Origin: JAFDWI01 sp963764215
Lineage (GTDB): Bacteria > Actinomycetota > Acidimicrobiia > Acidimicrobiales > Iamiaceae
Assembly (NCBI GenBank): GCA_963764215.1
Contig: CAVXRS010000006.1
Location: forward strand, 186,001-250,000
DNA length: 64,000 nucleotides
Direction: 5' to 3'
Positions 31,939 to 40,174 of this stretch are shown piece after piece. Below the pieces are notes generated by a model. That model did not search any database and was not told the DNA's origin. It saw only the letters and a list, made by a program, of their open reading frames with translations. A program made the position numbers and the translations under genes. Each line of letters opens with the position of its first letter. Position 1 is the first letter of the stretch.

Positions 31939-33653
31939 ACACCCGAGGACGGTTGGCAGGGCTGCTGAAAGGTTCGGTCGGGCCGGCGGACAACGATTCG
32001 AGGTTCCTGCTGGATGTGCACTCTCGTCAACTCCCTGGGGAAACCACGATGGTCCACTACGACGAGGCCGACGAGGTCGACCTCGTCATCGTCGGTGCCG
32101 GCGCCGGCGGGTCGGTCCTGGCCCAACGCCTCGCCCGTCACGGTTGGCGGGTGGTGATCATCGAAGCCGGACCGTTCTGGCATCCCGATGACGACTGGGT
32201 CTCCGACGAGGCCGGATCCCACGAGCTGTACTGGACCCAGAAGCGGATCATCGGCGGATCCGATCCGATCGAACTGGGCAAGAACAACTCCGGGCGCGGC
32301 GTCGGTGGATCGATGGTGCACTACGCGGGCTACACCCCGCGGTTCCACCCCTCGGATTTCGAGACCTACACGCAGGATGGAGTCGGGGCCGACTGGCCGA
32401 TCCGCTACGCAGACCTGGTCGGCGACTACGAGCGGGTCGAACGCGAGCTGCCCGTGGCGGGCCAGGACTGGCCGTGGGGCCACCCGCATCGCTACCCGTT
32501 CAGCCCGCACCCCGTGTCCGAAGCGGCCGACAAGCTGTGGCGCGGCGCGCTCTCGATGGGCATCGAGATGCGCGTCGGACCTGTGGGGATCGTCAACGGC
32601 ACCTTCGGCAACCGGCCGCACTGCATTTACCGCGGCTACTGCCTCCAGGGCTGCAAGGTCAACGCCAAGGCCAGCCCGTACGTCACCCATCTGCCGGACG
32701 CCCTCGCCCACGCGGTGGAGATCCGGGCGAACTCGATGGCCACCCGGATCGAGCTCGACGAGTCCTCCCGGGCCACCGGAGTGGTGTACACGACCGAGGC
32801 CGACGGGGTCGAACACCACCAACGGGCACGCTTCGTCGCGATCGCGGGGTATTCGATCGAAACCCCGAGACTGCTGCTGAACTCCGCGACCAGCGGGTTC
32901 CCCGACGGGCTGTGCAACAACGAGGACCTCGTCGGCCGCTACGTCATGGTCCAGGGCGCAACGCAGACCGCCGGTCGCTGGCCCGAAGAGCTGCGGATGT
33001 ACAAGGCGCCACCGCCGGAAGTGTCCAGCGAGGACTTCTACGAAACCGACGACGCGCGGGGTTTCAAGCGTGGCTTCTCGATCCAGACGGTCTCACCGAT
33101 GCCCATCGGCTGGGCCGAACATGTCATCGCGGACGGACACTGGGGCAAGGCGATGCGCGAGTACATGCGCGACTACAACCACTGGGCAACGGTCGGGGTG
33201 CTGAACGAGCTGCTCGCCCACCCCGACAACCGGGTCACCCTGGCAGAGGAGACCGACCCGTACGGCATGCCGGTGGCCCGCATGGACTACGGCCTCACCG
33301 ACAACGACAAGGCGAACATGGCCTACTCCACCGACGTGATCACCGATCTGCTCGACGCCGCCGGAGCCCAGGACATCCTGACCATCCACCGCTACGCGCA
33401 TCTGATCGGGGGCGCCCGCATGGGCAGCTCGCCCGCGACCAGCGTCGTCGACGCCAACCAACGCGCCTGGGCCGTACCGAATCTGTTCATCGCGGACGGG
33501 TCCGTCTGTCCCACCCAGGGTTCGGCGAACCCGGCGCTCACGATCATGGCGCTGGCATCACGGCTGGCCGACCGGATGGCACGTGGCATCGCGATGAGCG
33601 ACGATCCCGACGTGCGCCGTGGAACCTCCCGGGCGGTCCAGCCGGTCGGCTGA
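31935..33653 (+). CDS. GMC-family FAD oxidoreductase
   Basis: A 572-residue flavoenzyme. The FAD-binding DLVIVGAGAGGSVLAQRLA begins near residue 49 after a 45-residue leader, and NNSGRGVGGSMVHYAG is the second flavin contact. CIYRGYCLQGCKVNAKASP (a cysteine-rich loop) and the C-terminal HLIGGARMGSSP and SANPALTIMALASRLAD complete the family pattern. It oxidises an alcohol group of a sugar or sugar acid and passes electrons on, probably through subunit 3. The start overlaps the preceding stop as ATGA. Confidence 0.92.
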   Translation: MNTRGRLAGLLKGSVGPADNDSRFLLDVHSRQLPGETTMVHYDEADEVDLVIVGAGAGGSVLAQRLARHGWRVVIIEAGPFWHPDDDWVSDEAGSHELYWTQKRIIGGSDPIELGKNNSGRGVGGSMVHYAGYTPRFHPSDFETYTQDGVGADWPIRYADLVGDYERVERELPVAGQDWPWGHPHRYPFSPHPVSEAADKLWRGALSMGIEMRVGPVGIVNGTFGNRPHCIYRGYCLQGCKVNAKASPYVTHLPDALAHAVEIRANSMATRIELDESSRATGVVYTTEADGVEHHQRARFVAIAGYSIETPRLLLNSATSGFPDGLCNNEDLVGRYVMVQGATQTAGRWPEELRMYKAPPPEVSSEDFYETDDARGFKRGFSIQTVSPMPIGWAEHVIADGHWGKAMREYMRDYNHWATVGVLNELLAHPDNRVTLAEETDPYGMPVARMDYGLTDNDKANMAYSTDVITDLLDAAGAQDILTIHRYAHLIGGARMGSSPATSVVDANQRAWAVPNLFIADGSVCPTQGSANPALTIMALASRLADRMARGIAMSDDPDVRRGTSRAVQPVG

Positions 33654-33672
33654 CGCCCTGCCATGCCGCCTT

Positions 33673-33697
33673 GTTTCGCCGTCCACCGACCGGGGTA
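33673..33697 (+). promoter_or_regulatory. Candidate SigB/SigF-type promoter for the TPP enzyme gene
   Basis: GTTT (33673-33676), 16 bases, GGGTA (33693-33697): a full match to the actinobacterial SigB/SigF consensus, 83 bases before the ATG. It lies in the only sizeable gap inside the sugar-oxidation block. Confidence 0.55.
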
Positions 33698-33780
33698 GGT
33701 CACCTACGGCGTTCGATCCTCCGTCGGCACCGTGCCGGTGCGGAGGTTACGCCATTCGACTACGCGCCTCAGGAGGCCGA

Positions 33781-35592
33781 ATGGGAACCGTCAGTGACTT
33801 CGTGATCGACCGGCTGATCGCATGGGATCTGCATCGCTTCTACGGTTTCCCCGGCGATGGCATCGGCGGATTCGACGGTGCCCTGGAGCAGGCCGAGCGC
33901 GACGAGAAGGATTTCACCTACATCCGTCCCACCCACGAGGAGATGGCGGCGCTCATGGCGACCGCCCACGCCAAGTTCACCGGCGAGGTCGGCGTGTGCA
34001 TCGCCACGTCGGGCCCCGGCGCGGTGCATCTGATGAACGGCCTGTACGACGCCTACTGCGACAACCAACCGGTGGTCGCCGTGGTCGGCCAACAGGCCCG
34101 GGTTTCCCAGGGCAGCGACTTCCAACAGGAGCTCAACCTCGAGCGCCTCTTCGGAGACGTCGCCGACTACGTGAAGACGATCTCGGCGCCGATGCAGGCC
34201 CAGCTGGTGGTCGACCGCGCCGTGCGCATCGCGGCGGCCAACCGCCAACCCACGGTCGTCATCATCCCCGCCGACGTCCAGGACCTGGAGATGGAGACGC
34301 CGACGGTCGCGCATTTCGTGTCCCGCACCGGCGTGGGTCATTCCTCGACGCGGATCGCCCCGGCCGCCGACGAGCTCGAACGCGCGGCCGCGGTGCTGAA
34401 CGCCGGCGACAAGGTGGCGATGCTGGTGGGCCAGGGAGCGCTGGGCGCGACCGACGAGGTGATCGCCGTTGCCGAGAAGCTCGGCGCCGGCGTCATCACC
34501 GCCCTGTTGGGCAAGGGCGTGGTGCCCGGCGACGTGCCCTACCACACCCAACAACTCGGCCTGCTCGGTTCGAAGCCGAGCTACGACATGATCCAGGACT
34601 GCGACACGTTGTTCATGATCGGCACGAACTTCCCCTACGGCGAGTTCCTCCCCCCCACGGGTCAGGCACGTGGTGTGCAGATCGACCTGGCGCCCCGGCG
34701 CCTGAGCCTGCGCTATCCGATGGAGGTCAACCTGTGGGGCGACGCGAAGACCACCCTCGCCGCACTGTTGCCCCACCTCGACCAGACCGAGGACCTGTCG
34801 TGGCAGAAATCGATCGCCCAGGCCATGCGCGACTGGGACGAACAGACCGAACTGCAGGCGATGGTCGATGCCGACCCGATCAATCCGCGCCTCGTCTACC
34901 ACCACCTCAACCGCCACCTGCCCGAGAACGCCATCATCACGGCGGACGCGGGCAGCACCGCCGACTGGTATGGCCACCACATCAAGCTGGGCCGCAACCA
35001 GATGGGCAACCTGTCGGGCCGGCTGGCGACGATGCTCGCCGCGATGCCCTACGCGACGGCAGCGAAGTTCGCCTTTCCCGATCGACCCGTCGTGTGCACG
35101 ATCGGCGACGGGGCATTCCAGATGCTCGGGATGAACGGCCTGTTCACCGTCAAACGGCACTGGCGCGAGTGGGACTCGCCGACGTTCATCGTGCTGATCC
35201 TCCACAACAACGACCTGAATCAGGTTTCCTGGGAGATGCGCGAGGTGGGCGATCCGCGCTGGGACACCGCCCAGCTCCTCGAGGACGCGAACTACGCCGA
35301 GCTCGCTGAGGGTTTCGGGCTCACCGGGATCCGCGTCGAGGATCCGAACGACGTCGACGGAGCCTGGCAGCAGGCGTTCGCCGCCGACCGGCCCGTCGTC
35401 ATGGACGTCCTCACCGACAAGAACGTGCCACCACTACCCGCCCACGTCTCCGTGGAGCAGGTCAAGGGCATGACCGAGTCGATCCTGCGGGGAGATCCGG
35501 ACGCCATGAAGGTCATCGGCCGCAGCGCCCGGTCGGTTGCAGCCGAGCTCTTCGCCCGCGCCGGCGCGGCGGTGGGCGGCAACGATGGCTGA
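33781..35592 (+). CDS. Thiamine-diphosphate enzyme, pyruvate oxidase/dehydrogenase (quinone)-like
   Basis: A 603-residue enzyme of the acetolactate synthase/pyruvate oxidase fold. The proton-relay glutamate lies in RPTHEEMAALMAT (about 53-54), the TPP-binding motif starts at GDGAFQMLGMNGL (about 443) and ends in LHNNDLNQVSWEM (about 477). AGGAGG stands 4 bases before ATG 33781. Family members convert pyruvate to acetate and CO2 with quinone, or decarboxylate other 2-oxoacids. With a sugar-acid dehydratase downstream, a 2-oxo sugar acid is another possible substrate. The last codons overlap the following SDR gene. Confidence 0.9.
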   Translation: MGTVSDFVIDRLIAWDLHRFYGFPGDGIGGFDGALEQAERDEKDFTYIRPTHEEMAALMATAHAKFTGEVGVCIATSGPGAVHLMNGLYDAYCDNQPVVAVVGQQARVSQGSDFQQELNLERLFGDVADYVKTISAPMQAQLVVDRAVRIAAANRQPTVVIIPADVQDLEMETPTVAHFVSRTGVGHSSTRIAPAADELERAAAVLNAGDKVAMLVGQGALGATDEVIAVAEKLGAGVITALLGKGVVPGDVPYHTQQLGLLGSKPSYDMIQDCDTLFMIGTNFPYGEFLPPTGQARGVQIDLAPRRLSLRYPMEVNLWGDAKTTLAALLPHLDQTEDLSWQKSIAQAMRDWDEQTELQAMVDADPINPRLVYHHLNRHLPENAIITADAGSTADWYGHHIKLGRNQMGNLSGRLATMLAAMPYATAAKFAFPDRPVVCTIGDGAFQMLGMNGLFTVKRHWREWDSPTFIVLILHNNDLNQVSWEMREVGDPRWDTAQLLEDANYAELAEGFGLTGIRVEDPNDVDGAWQQAFAADRPVVMDVLTDKNVPPLPAHVSVEQVKGMTESILRGDPDAMKVIGRSARSVAAELFARAGAAVGGNDG

Positions 35593-36724
35593 GCCCGTCA
35601 CCGAAGCACACGCCGGCTCGAACGGGTCCGGCGCTCCGATTGCCGTGGTGACCGGGGCATCGGCAGGCATCGGGCGGGCGACCGCCCTGGCGTTCGCCGA
35701 TGCCGGCTACGACGTGGCCCTGCTGGCGCGGGGTCGAGCCGGTCTGGAGGCCGCCGAAGCCGATGTCGCGGCGCGGGGACAGCGTGCCCTGGTCCTCCCG
35801 ACCGACGTGGCCGACCACAGCCAGGTCGCCGCCGCCGCCGAACAGATCGAGGGACGATTCGGTGAGATCGACGTCTGGGTCAACGACGCGATGACCACCG
35901 TGTTCGCACCCTGTTGGGAGGTCGATCCGGAGGACTTCGCCCGCGCCGTGCAGGTGACCTTCCTCGGCCAGGTCTGGGGCACGCTGGTGGCACTCGAGTA
36001 CCTGCGTCCCCGGGACCGCGGCGCGATCGTGAACATCGGTTCCGCCCTGGCCTACCTGGGCATACCCCTGCAGTCCGCGTACTGTGCGTCGAAGTTCGCC
36101 TGCCGCGGCTTCTTCGAGTCGGTGCGAGCAGAGCTGCTGCACGAGCACAGCAACGTGAGCCTCTCGATGGTGCACATGCCTGCGGTGAACACCCCGCAGT
36201 TCGACTGGTGTTCCACCACCCTCGACCGGCATCCCCAACCGGTCCCGCCGATCTACGAACCCGAAGCCGTCGCGCCCTACGTCGTGCAGGCGGCCCGGGA
36301 CGGCCGACGTTCCAAGATCGTCGGCTCCTGGAACCGCCTCGTGGTCGGCGCCGGCCGCTTGACGCCCGGCTACGGCAATCACTTTGCCGCACAGGGCGCC
36401 TGGGAGAGCCAACTCACCTCCCAGCCGATCTCGGCGGATCGACCCGTCAACCTGCGTGAACCGGCCGACGACGATCACGACGCCGGACCCCGGGGCATCT
36501 TCGCCCGCAAGGCCGGCGGTTTCTGGGACCCGAGCTTTCTCAGCTCGCTTCCCGACACCGCACTCACCTGCGCCCAGGCCGCGGTGGACTTCGCCAGGGA
36601 GAAGCGCACCTGGCTGCAGCGGATCGACCAATCAGAACGGCGCCGGCTGGTCGGAATCGGCGCCGGGTTGGGCGGCGCCGCACTCATGGGTCTGAATCGG
36701 GCGCGGCGTCGGGCCGGGCGGTAG
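35585..36724 (+). CDS. SDR-family oxidoreductase with long C-terminal extension
   Basis: A 379-residue SDR. TGASAGIG is at residues 23-30, the usual NNAG reads NDAM (WVNDAMTTVF), the catalytic Ser is in NIGSALAY and the YxxxK pair in YCASK. About 120 residues follow the core, including GIFARKAGGFWDPSFLSS and a final segment VGIGAGLGGAALMGLNRARR that could touch the membrane. This elongated type is common in bacteria but its substrate is unknown. It overlaps the TPP gene by 8 bases and lies 2 bases before the next start. Confidence 0.87.
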   Translation: MAEPVTEAHAGSNGSGAPIAVVTGASAGIGRATALAFADAGYDVALLARGRAGLEAAEADVAARGQRALVLPTDVADHSQVAAAAEQIEGRFGEIDVWVNDAMTTVFAPCWEVDPEDFARAVQVTFLGQVWGTLVALEYLRPRDRGAIVNIGSALAYLGIPLQSAYCASKFACRGFFESVRAELLHEHSNVSLSMVHMPAVNTPQFDWCSTTLDRHPQPVPPIYEPEAVAPYVVQAARDGRRSKIVGSWNRLVVGAGRLTPGYGNHFAAQGAWESQLTSQPISADRPVNLREPADDDHDAGPRGIFARKAGGFWDPSFLSSLPDTALTCAQAAVDFAREKRTWLQRIDQSERRRLVGIGAGLGGAALMGLNRARRRAGR

Positions 36725-36726
36725 GC

Positions 36727-37830
36727 ATGACAGCAGGCCCTTCCGGCGAGGTAATCAACCGAGTGGACGTGGCGTCGTACACGGTCCCCACTGTCGAACC
36801 CGAATCCGACGGCACACTCGAGTGGGACGCCACCACGATCGTCATCGTCGAGGTGACCGCCGGTTCGACCACCGGTCTGGGCTATTCGTATGCACCACCG
36901 GCGGCGGCGGCGGTCGTCGCGGACACCCTCGCCGAAGTCGTCACCGGTGGCGATCCGCTCGCGACGGGCGCGTCGTGGGCGGCGATGGTGCACGCCATCC
37001 GGAACCAGGGTCGGCCCGGGGTGGTCAGCCACGCGATCTCGGCAGTCGACGTCGCGCTGTGGGACCTCAAGGCGAAGTTGCTCGGGGTTTCGGTCGCCGT
37101 CGCAACCGGGGGAACCCACGACGCCATCCCGATCTACGGCAGCGGTGGATTCACGAGTCTGTCCGACGGCGAACTGGAGACGCAGCTCACCGACTGGGTC
37201 GAGAAGGGACTCGGTGCGGTCAAGATGAAGGTCGGACGCGAACCCGATGACGACCCGCGCCGCGTCGCACTCGCGCGGGCGGCGATCGGCGACGATGTCG
37301 AACTGTTCGTCGACGCGAACGGCGGCTATTCCCGCACCCAGGCGCTCGCCCTGGCGGCGGAATTCGCCGATCTCGGGGTCACCTGGTTCGAAGAACCGGT
37401 CAGCTCGGATGACCTCGAGGGTCTGGGTTTCGTCCGTCGACGCGCCCCGGCCGGGATGGACGTCACCGCCGGCGAATACGGCTATCACCTGCCCTATTTC
37501 CACGCCATGCTCGATGCCGGCGCCGTGGACTGCCTCCAGGCCGATGTCACCCGCTGTGGGGGGATCACGGCCTTCCTGCGCATCGGCGCGCTCGCCGACG
37601 CCCGCTGTCTCGACGTGTCCGCGCACTGCGCCCCCCAGCTCAGTACGCACGCGTGTGCGGGACTGTGGCACGAGCGACATGTCGAATACTTCGCAGACCA
37701 CACCCGTATCGAGTCGATGTTCTTCGACGGCGTCCTCACTCCTTCCAGCGGCGCACTGTGGCCTGACCCGCAACGTCCCGGGCTGGGGATCGAGTTCAAA
37801 CGCGACGACGCCGAGCGCTACCGGAACTGA
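36727..37830 (+). CDS. Enolase-superfamily sugar-acid dehydratase (mandelate racemase/muconate lactonizing group)
   Basis: A 367-residue enolase-fold enzyme. The base pair KxK is Lys166/Lys168 (AVKMKVG), metal ligands are Asp196 (VDANGGYS), Glu222 (FEEPVS) and Glu250 (AGEYGYH), and His300 (SAHCAPQ) could be the second base. This is the layout of acid-sugar dehydratases and dipeptide-epimerase relatives, with both lysine and histidine bases as in the mandelate racemase and D-glucarate/galactonate groups. It would make a 2-keto-3-deoxy sugar acid, matching the oxidoreductases upstream. The substrate is unproven. Confidence 0.88.
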   Translation: MTAGPSGEVINRVDVASYTVPTVEPESDGTLEWDATTIVIVEVTAGSTTGLGYSYAPPAAAAVVADTLAEVVTGGDPLATGASWAAMVHAIRNQGRPGVVSHAISAVDVALWDLKAKLLGVSVAVATGGTHDAIPIYGSGGFTSLSDGELETQLTDWVEKGLGAVKMKVGREPDDDPRRVALARAAIGDDVELFVDANGGYSRTQALALAAEFADLGVTWFEEPVSSDDLEGLGFVRRRAPAGMDVTAGEYGYHLPYFHAMLDAGAVDCLQADVTRCGGITAFLRIGALADARCLDVSAHCAPQLSTHACAGLWHERHVEYFADHTRIESMFFDGVLTPSSGALWPDPQRPGLGIEFKRDDAERYRN

Positions 37831-38321
37831 TGGCCACATCCCTCTCGTCGGCGTGGTCACGCGGCCTGGTCGCGGGCTTCTGTGGCACCGCCGCCATGGC
37901 CGCGACGACGCTGGCCGAATCGCGATTGCGTCCCGGTGACCAACCCGTGGACTACGACGACAGCCTGGTGTTGCTGGAGATCGTCGAGCGGGTGGCTCCC
38001 CTCGACCCGTCACCGACCACCGCACGCGCCCTCAACCAGTTGCTGCGTTTCGGCTACGGCACGACGGCGGGCCTGTTGCGCGCCGCCTTCGGCGATCGGG
38101 TACCCGTGCCGGCAATGGCGCTCTTCGGAGTCATCTGGGTCGGGGAGGGGGCCGCGCTGTGGACGCTTCGAGCTGCCCCACCGCCATGGCGCTGGAAGAC
38201 CGACGTGCTTCTCAGCAGCGTCGTCCAACACGGGATCTACGCCATTGCAACCGACCTCGTCTACCGCGCCCTCACTCCGCGCCGGACCGACACGCCACAG
38301 CCGGACGAACAGCACCAGTGA
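37830..38321 (+). CDS. Small membrane protein of unknown function
   Basis: A 163-residue protein with about three hydrophobic segments: GLVAGFCGTAAMAATTLAE, VPAMALFGVIWVGEGAAL and a C-terminal VLLSSVVQHGIYAIATDLVY. Its start overlaps the preceding stop (ATG at the TGA), so it is coupled to the dehydratase gene. The first segment resembles DUF1440-like proteins, but I would not assign it. It lies 12 bases before the GH15 gene. Confidence 0.7.
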   Translation: MATSLSSAWSRGLVAGFCGTAAMAATTLAESRLRPGDQPVDYDDSLVLLEIVERVAPLDPSPTTARALNQLLRFGYGTTAGLLRAAFGDRVPVPAMALFGVIWVGEGAALWTLRAAPPPWRWKTDVLLSSVVQHGIYAIATDLVYRALTPRRTDTPQPDEQHQ

Positions 38322-38333
38322 AAGGATCGCACC

Positions 38334-40127
38334 ATGGGTGACGATCGGTATCGACCCATTTCCGACTACGCATTCCTGTCCGATTGCCACTCCACCGCGT
38401 TGGTGAGCAGCCACGGTTCGATCGACTGGGCGTGCCTGCGACGCTTCGACGCGGGCAGCGCGTTCGGGCGGATCCTCGACGCGGAAAAGGGCGGCTACTT
38501 CTCGATCGGTCCCGTTGCGAAGGTCACCGGCGTGGAGCGGCGCTATCAACCCCACACCATGGTGCTGGAAACGACGATGCACACCGATCACGGCACGGTG
38601 CGGTGCACCGACGCGTTCGCCATGCGACGGGGCGGGGCGTCGAGGCCGACCCATGAACTGCTCCGCAAGGTCGAGGCGCTCGAAGGGGAGGTCGAGGTGG
38701 AGATCGAGATCGAACCTCGCTTCGACCACGGCGCCACGCGTCCCTGGCTCAGACACCACGACGACGGCCGGTGCAGTGCCGTCGGCGGCAACGACGCGCT
38801 CGTGCTGCACTGCAGCATCGCACTCGACATGGACCGCGAACGGTGCCGGTTCGGCGCCCGCACGCAACTCCGCGAAGGAGACGTGGTGGCGACCAGCCTC
38901 GTGTCCCAAGCCGCCCACCAGGTCGACACCACGGCCGTGGACTGCGACAAGGTGGAGGCCCACTTGCGCACCACGAGGCGTTGGTGGACCCAATGGTCCA
39001 AGGACACCGACGTGAACGGCCCCCATGCCGAGGCGCTGGAGCGCTCGGCGATCACCCTCAAGGGCCTCACCTGTGCGCCCACCGGGGCGGTCGTCGCAGC
39101 TGCAACAACGTCACTGCCCGAGGTTCCCGGAGGCAGCGCCAACTGGGACTACCGCTACAGCTGGGTGCGTGACACCACCCTGGCGATCGAAGCACTCGCC
39201 GAGGTGGGTCATCCTGACGTCGCCGAAGGATTCAGGGACTTCATCATGCGCTCTGCCGCGGGCCATGCCGATGAACTGCAGATCATGTTCGGCCCCTACG
39301 GCGAACGTTCGCTGCCCGAACGGGAGCTGTCCCTTGAAGGTTGGCGTGGGGCTGCGCCGGTGCGCATCGGCAACGACGCCGCGACCCAGATCCAGCTCGA
39401 CGTGTACGGACATCTGCTCGAAGCGGCACATCTATGGCAAGAACGGGCCGACCACCTGAGCGACGACGAATGGGCATTTCTCTCCTCGGTGGTCGACCAG
39501 GCGGTGATCCATCGTTCAGACGCCGATTCGGGGATCTGGGAACTGCGCGGACCACCGCGCCACTACGTGCATTCCAAGGCGATGATCTGGGTGGCCCTCG
39601 ACCGGGGCATCAGCCTGGTCGCCGAACACGGCTTCTCCCACGGTTCGCCGGACCGCTGGCGTGACGCGCGTGACGAGGTCCGCCATGAGATCGAAACGCG
39701 CGGCGTGGACCCGGACCGGGGAAACTTCGTGCAGCACTACGGTTCGACCGAACTGGATGCGAACCTGCTCAAGCTGCCGCTCATCGGGTTCATCGACGCG
39801 CAGGACGAGCGGATGCGCCTCACCACCGACGCGATCATCGATGAACTCGGCACCGAACCCTACGGGTTCCTCCGGCGGTTCCGCACCGACGGTGACCAGG
39901 AGGGCGTCTTTCTGCTCTGTTCGTGTTGGCTGGTCGAGGTCCTCGCGCTCCAGGGTCGGACCGACGAGGCCACTGCGCTGTTCGAGAACCTGCTGGCAGT
40001 GGGCAACGACGTGGGCCTCTACTCCGAGGAAGCCGTCCCCGACGGCACCGAGATGCTGGGCAATTTTCCCCAGGCGTTCACCCAGCTCGGTCTCGTCTCG
40101 GCCGAGAAGCGCCTGCGCACCATCTGA
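38334..40127 (+). CDS. Glycoside hydrolase family 15 protein (trehalase/glucoamylase type)
   Basis: A 597-residue enzyme with the (alpha/alpha)6 barrel of GH15. The N-terminal RPISDYAFLSDCHSTALV and GSIDWACLRRFDAGSAFG are the usual beginning of actinobacterial GH15 trehalases. The general acid is Glu403 in DSGIWELRG and the base Glu565 or Glu566 in GLYSEEAVPDG; NWDYRYSWVRDTTL is the conserved substrate-binding block. No signal peptide, so it acts in the cytoplasm, on trehalose or another alpha-glucoside. GAAAGGATCG precedes the ATG. Trehalose turnover fits a stress-linked gene block. Confidence 0.9.
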   Translation: MGDDRYRPISDYAFLSDCHSTALVSSHGSIDWACLRRFDAGSAFGRILDAEKGGYFSIGPVAKVTGVERRYQPHTMVLETTMHTDHGTVRCTDAFAMRRGGASRPTHELLRKVEALEGEVEVEIEIEPRFDHGATRPWLRHHDDGRCSAVGGNDALVLHCSIALDMDRERCRFGARTQLREGDVVATSLVSQAAHQVDTTAVDCDKVEAHLRTTRRWWTQWSKDTDVNGPHAEALERSAITLKGLTCAPTGAVVAAATTSLPEVPGGSANWDYRYSWVRDTTLAIEALAEVGHPDVAEGFRDFIMRSAAGHADELQIMFGPYGERSLPERELSLEGWRGAAPVRIGNDAATQIQLDVYGHLLEAAHLWQERADHLSDDEWAFLSSVVDQAVIHRSDADSGIWELRGPPRHYVHSKAMIWVALDRGISLVAEHGFSHGSPDRWRDARDEVRHEIETRGVDPDRGNFVQHYGSTELDANLLKLPLIGFIDAQDERMRLTTDAIIDELGTEPYGFLRRFRTDGDQEGVFLLCSCWLVEVLALQGRTDEATALFENLLAVGNDVGLYSEEAVPDGTEMLGNFPQAFTQLGLVSAEKRLRTI

Positions 40128-40141
40128 GGATGGCGGTCGAA

Positions 40142-40174
40142 GTTCGGCCCGAACGCTGACCCAGGGTCGGTCAG
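40142..40174. terminator. Two hairpins between convergent GH15 and MFS genes
   Basis: GTTCGG-C-CCGAAC (40142-40154) followed by CTGACC-N7-GGTCAG (40156-40174), spanning the MFS stop codon. They lie in a 43-base gap between two stops and probably end both transcripts. Confidence 0.5.
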
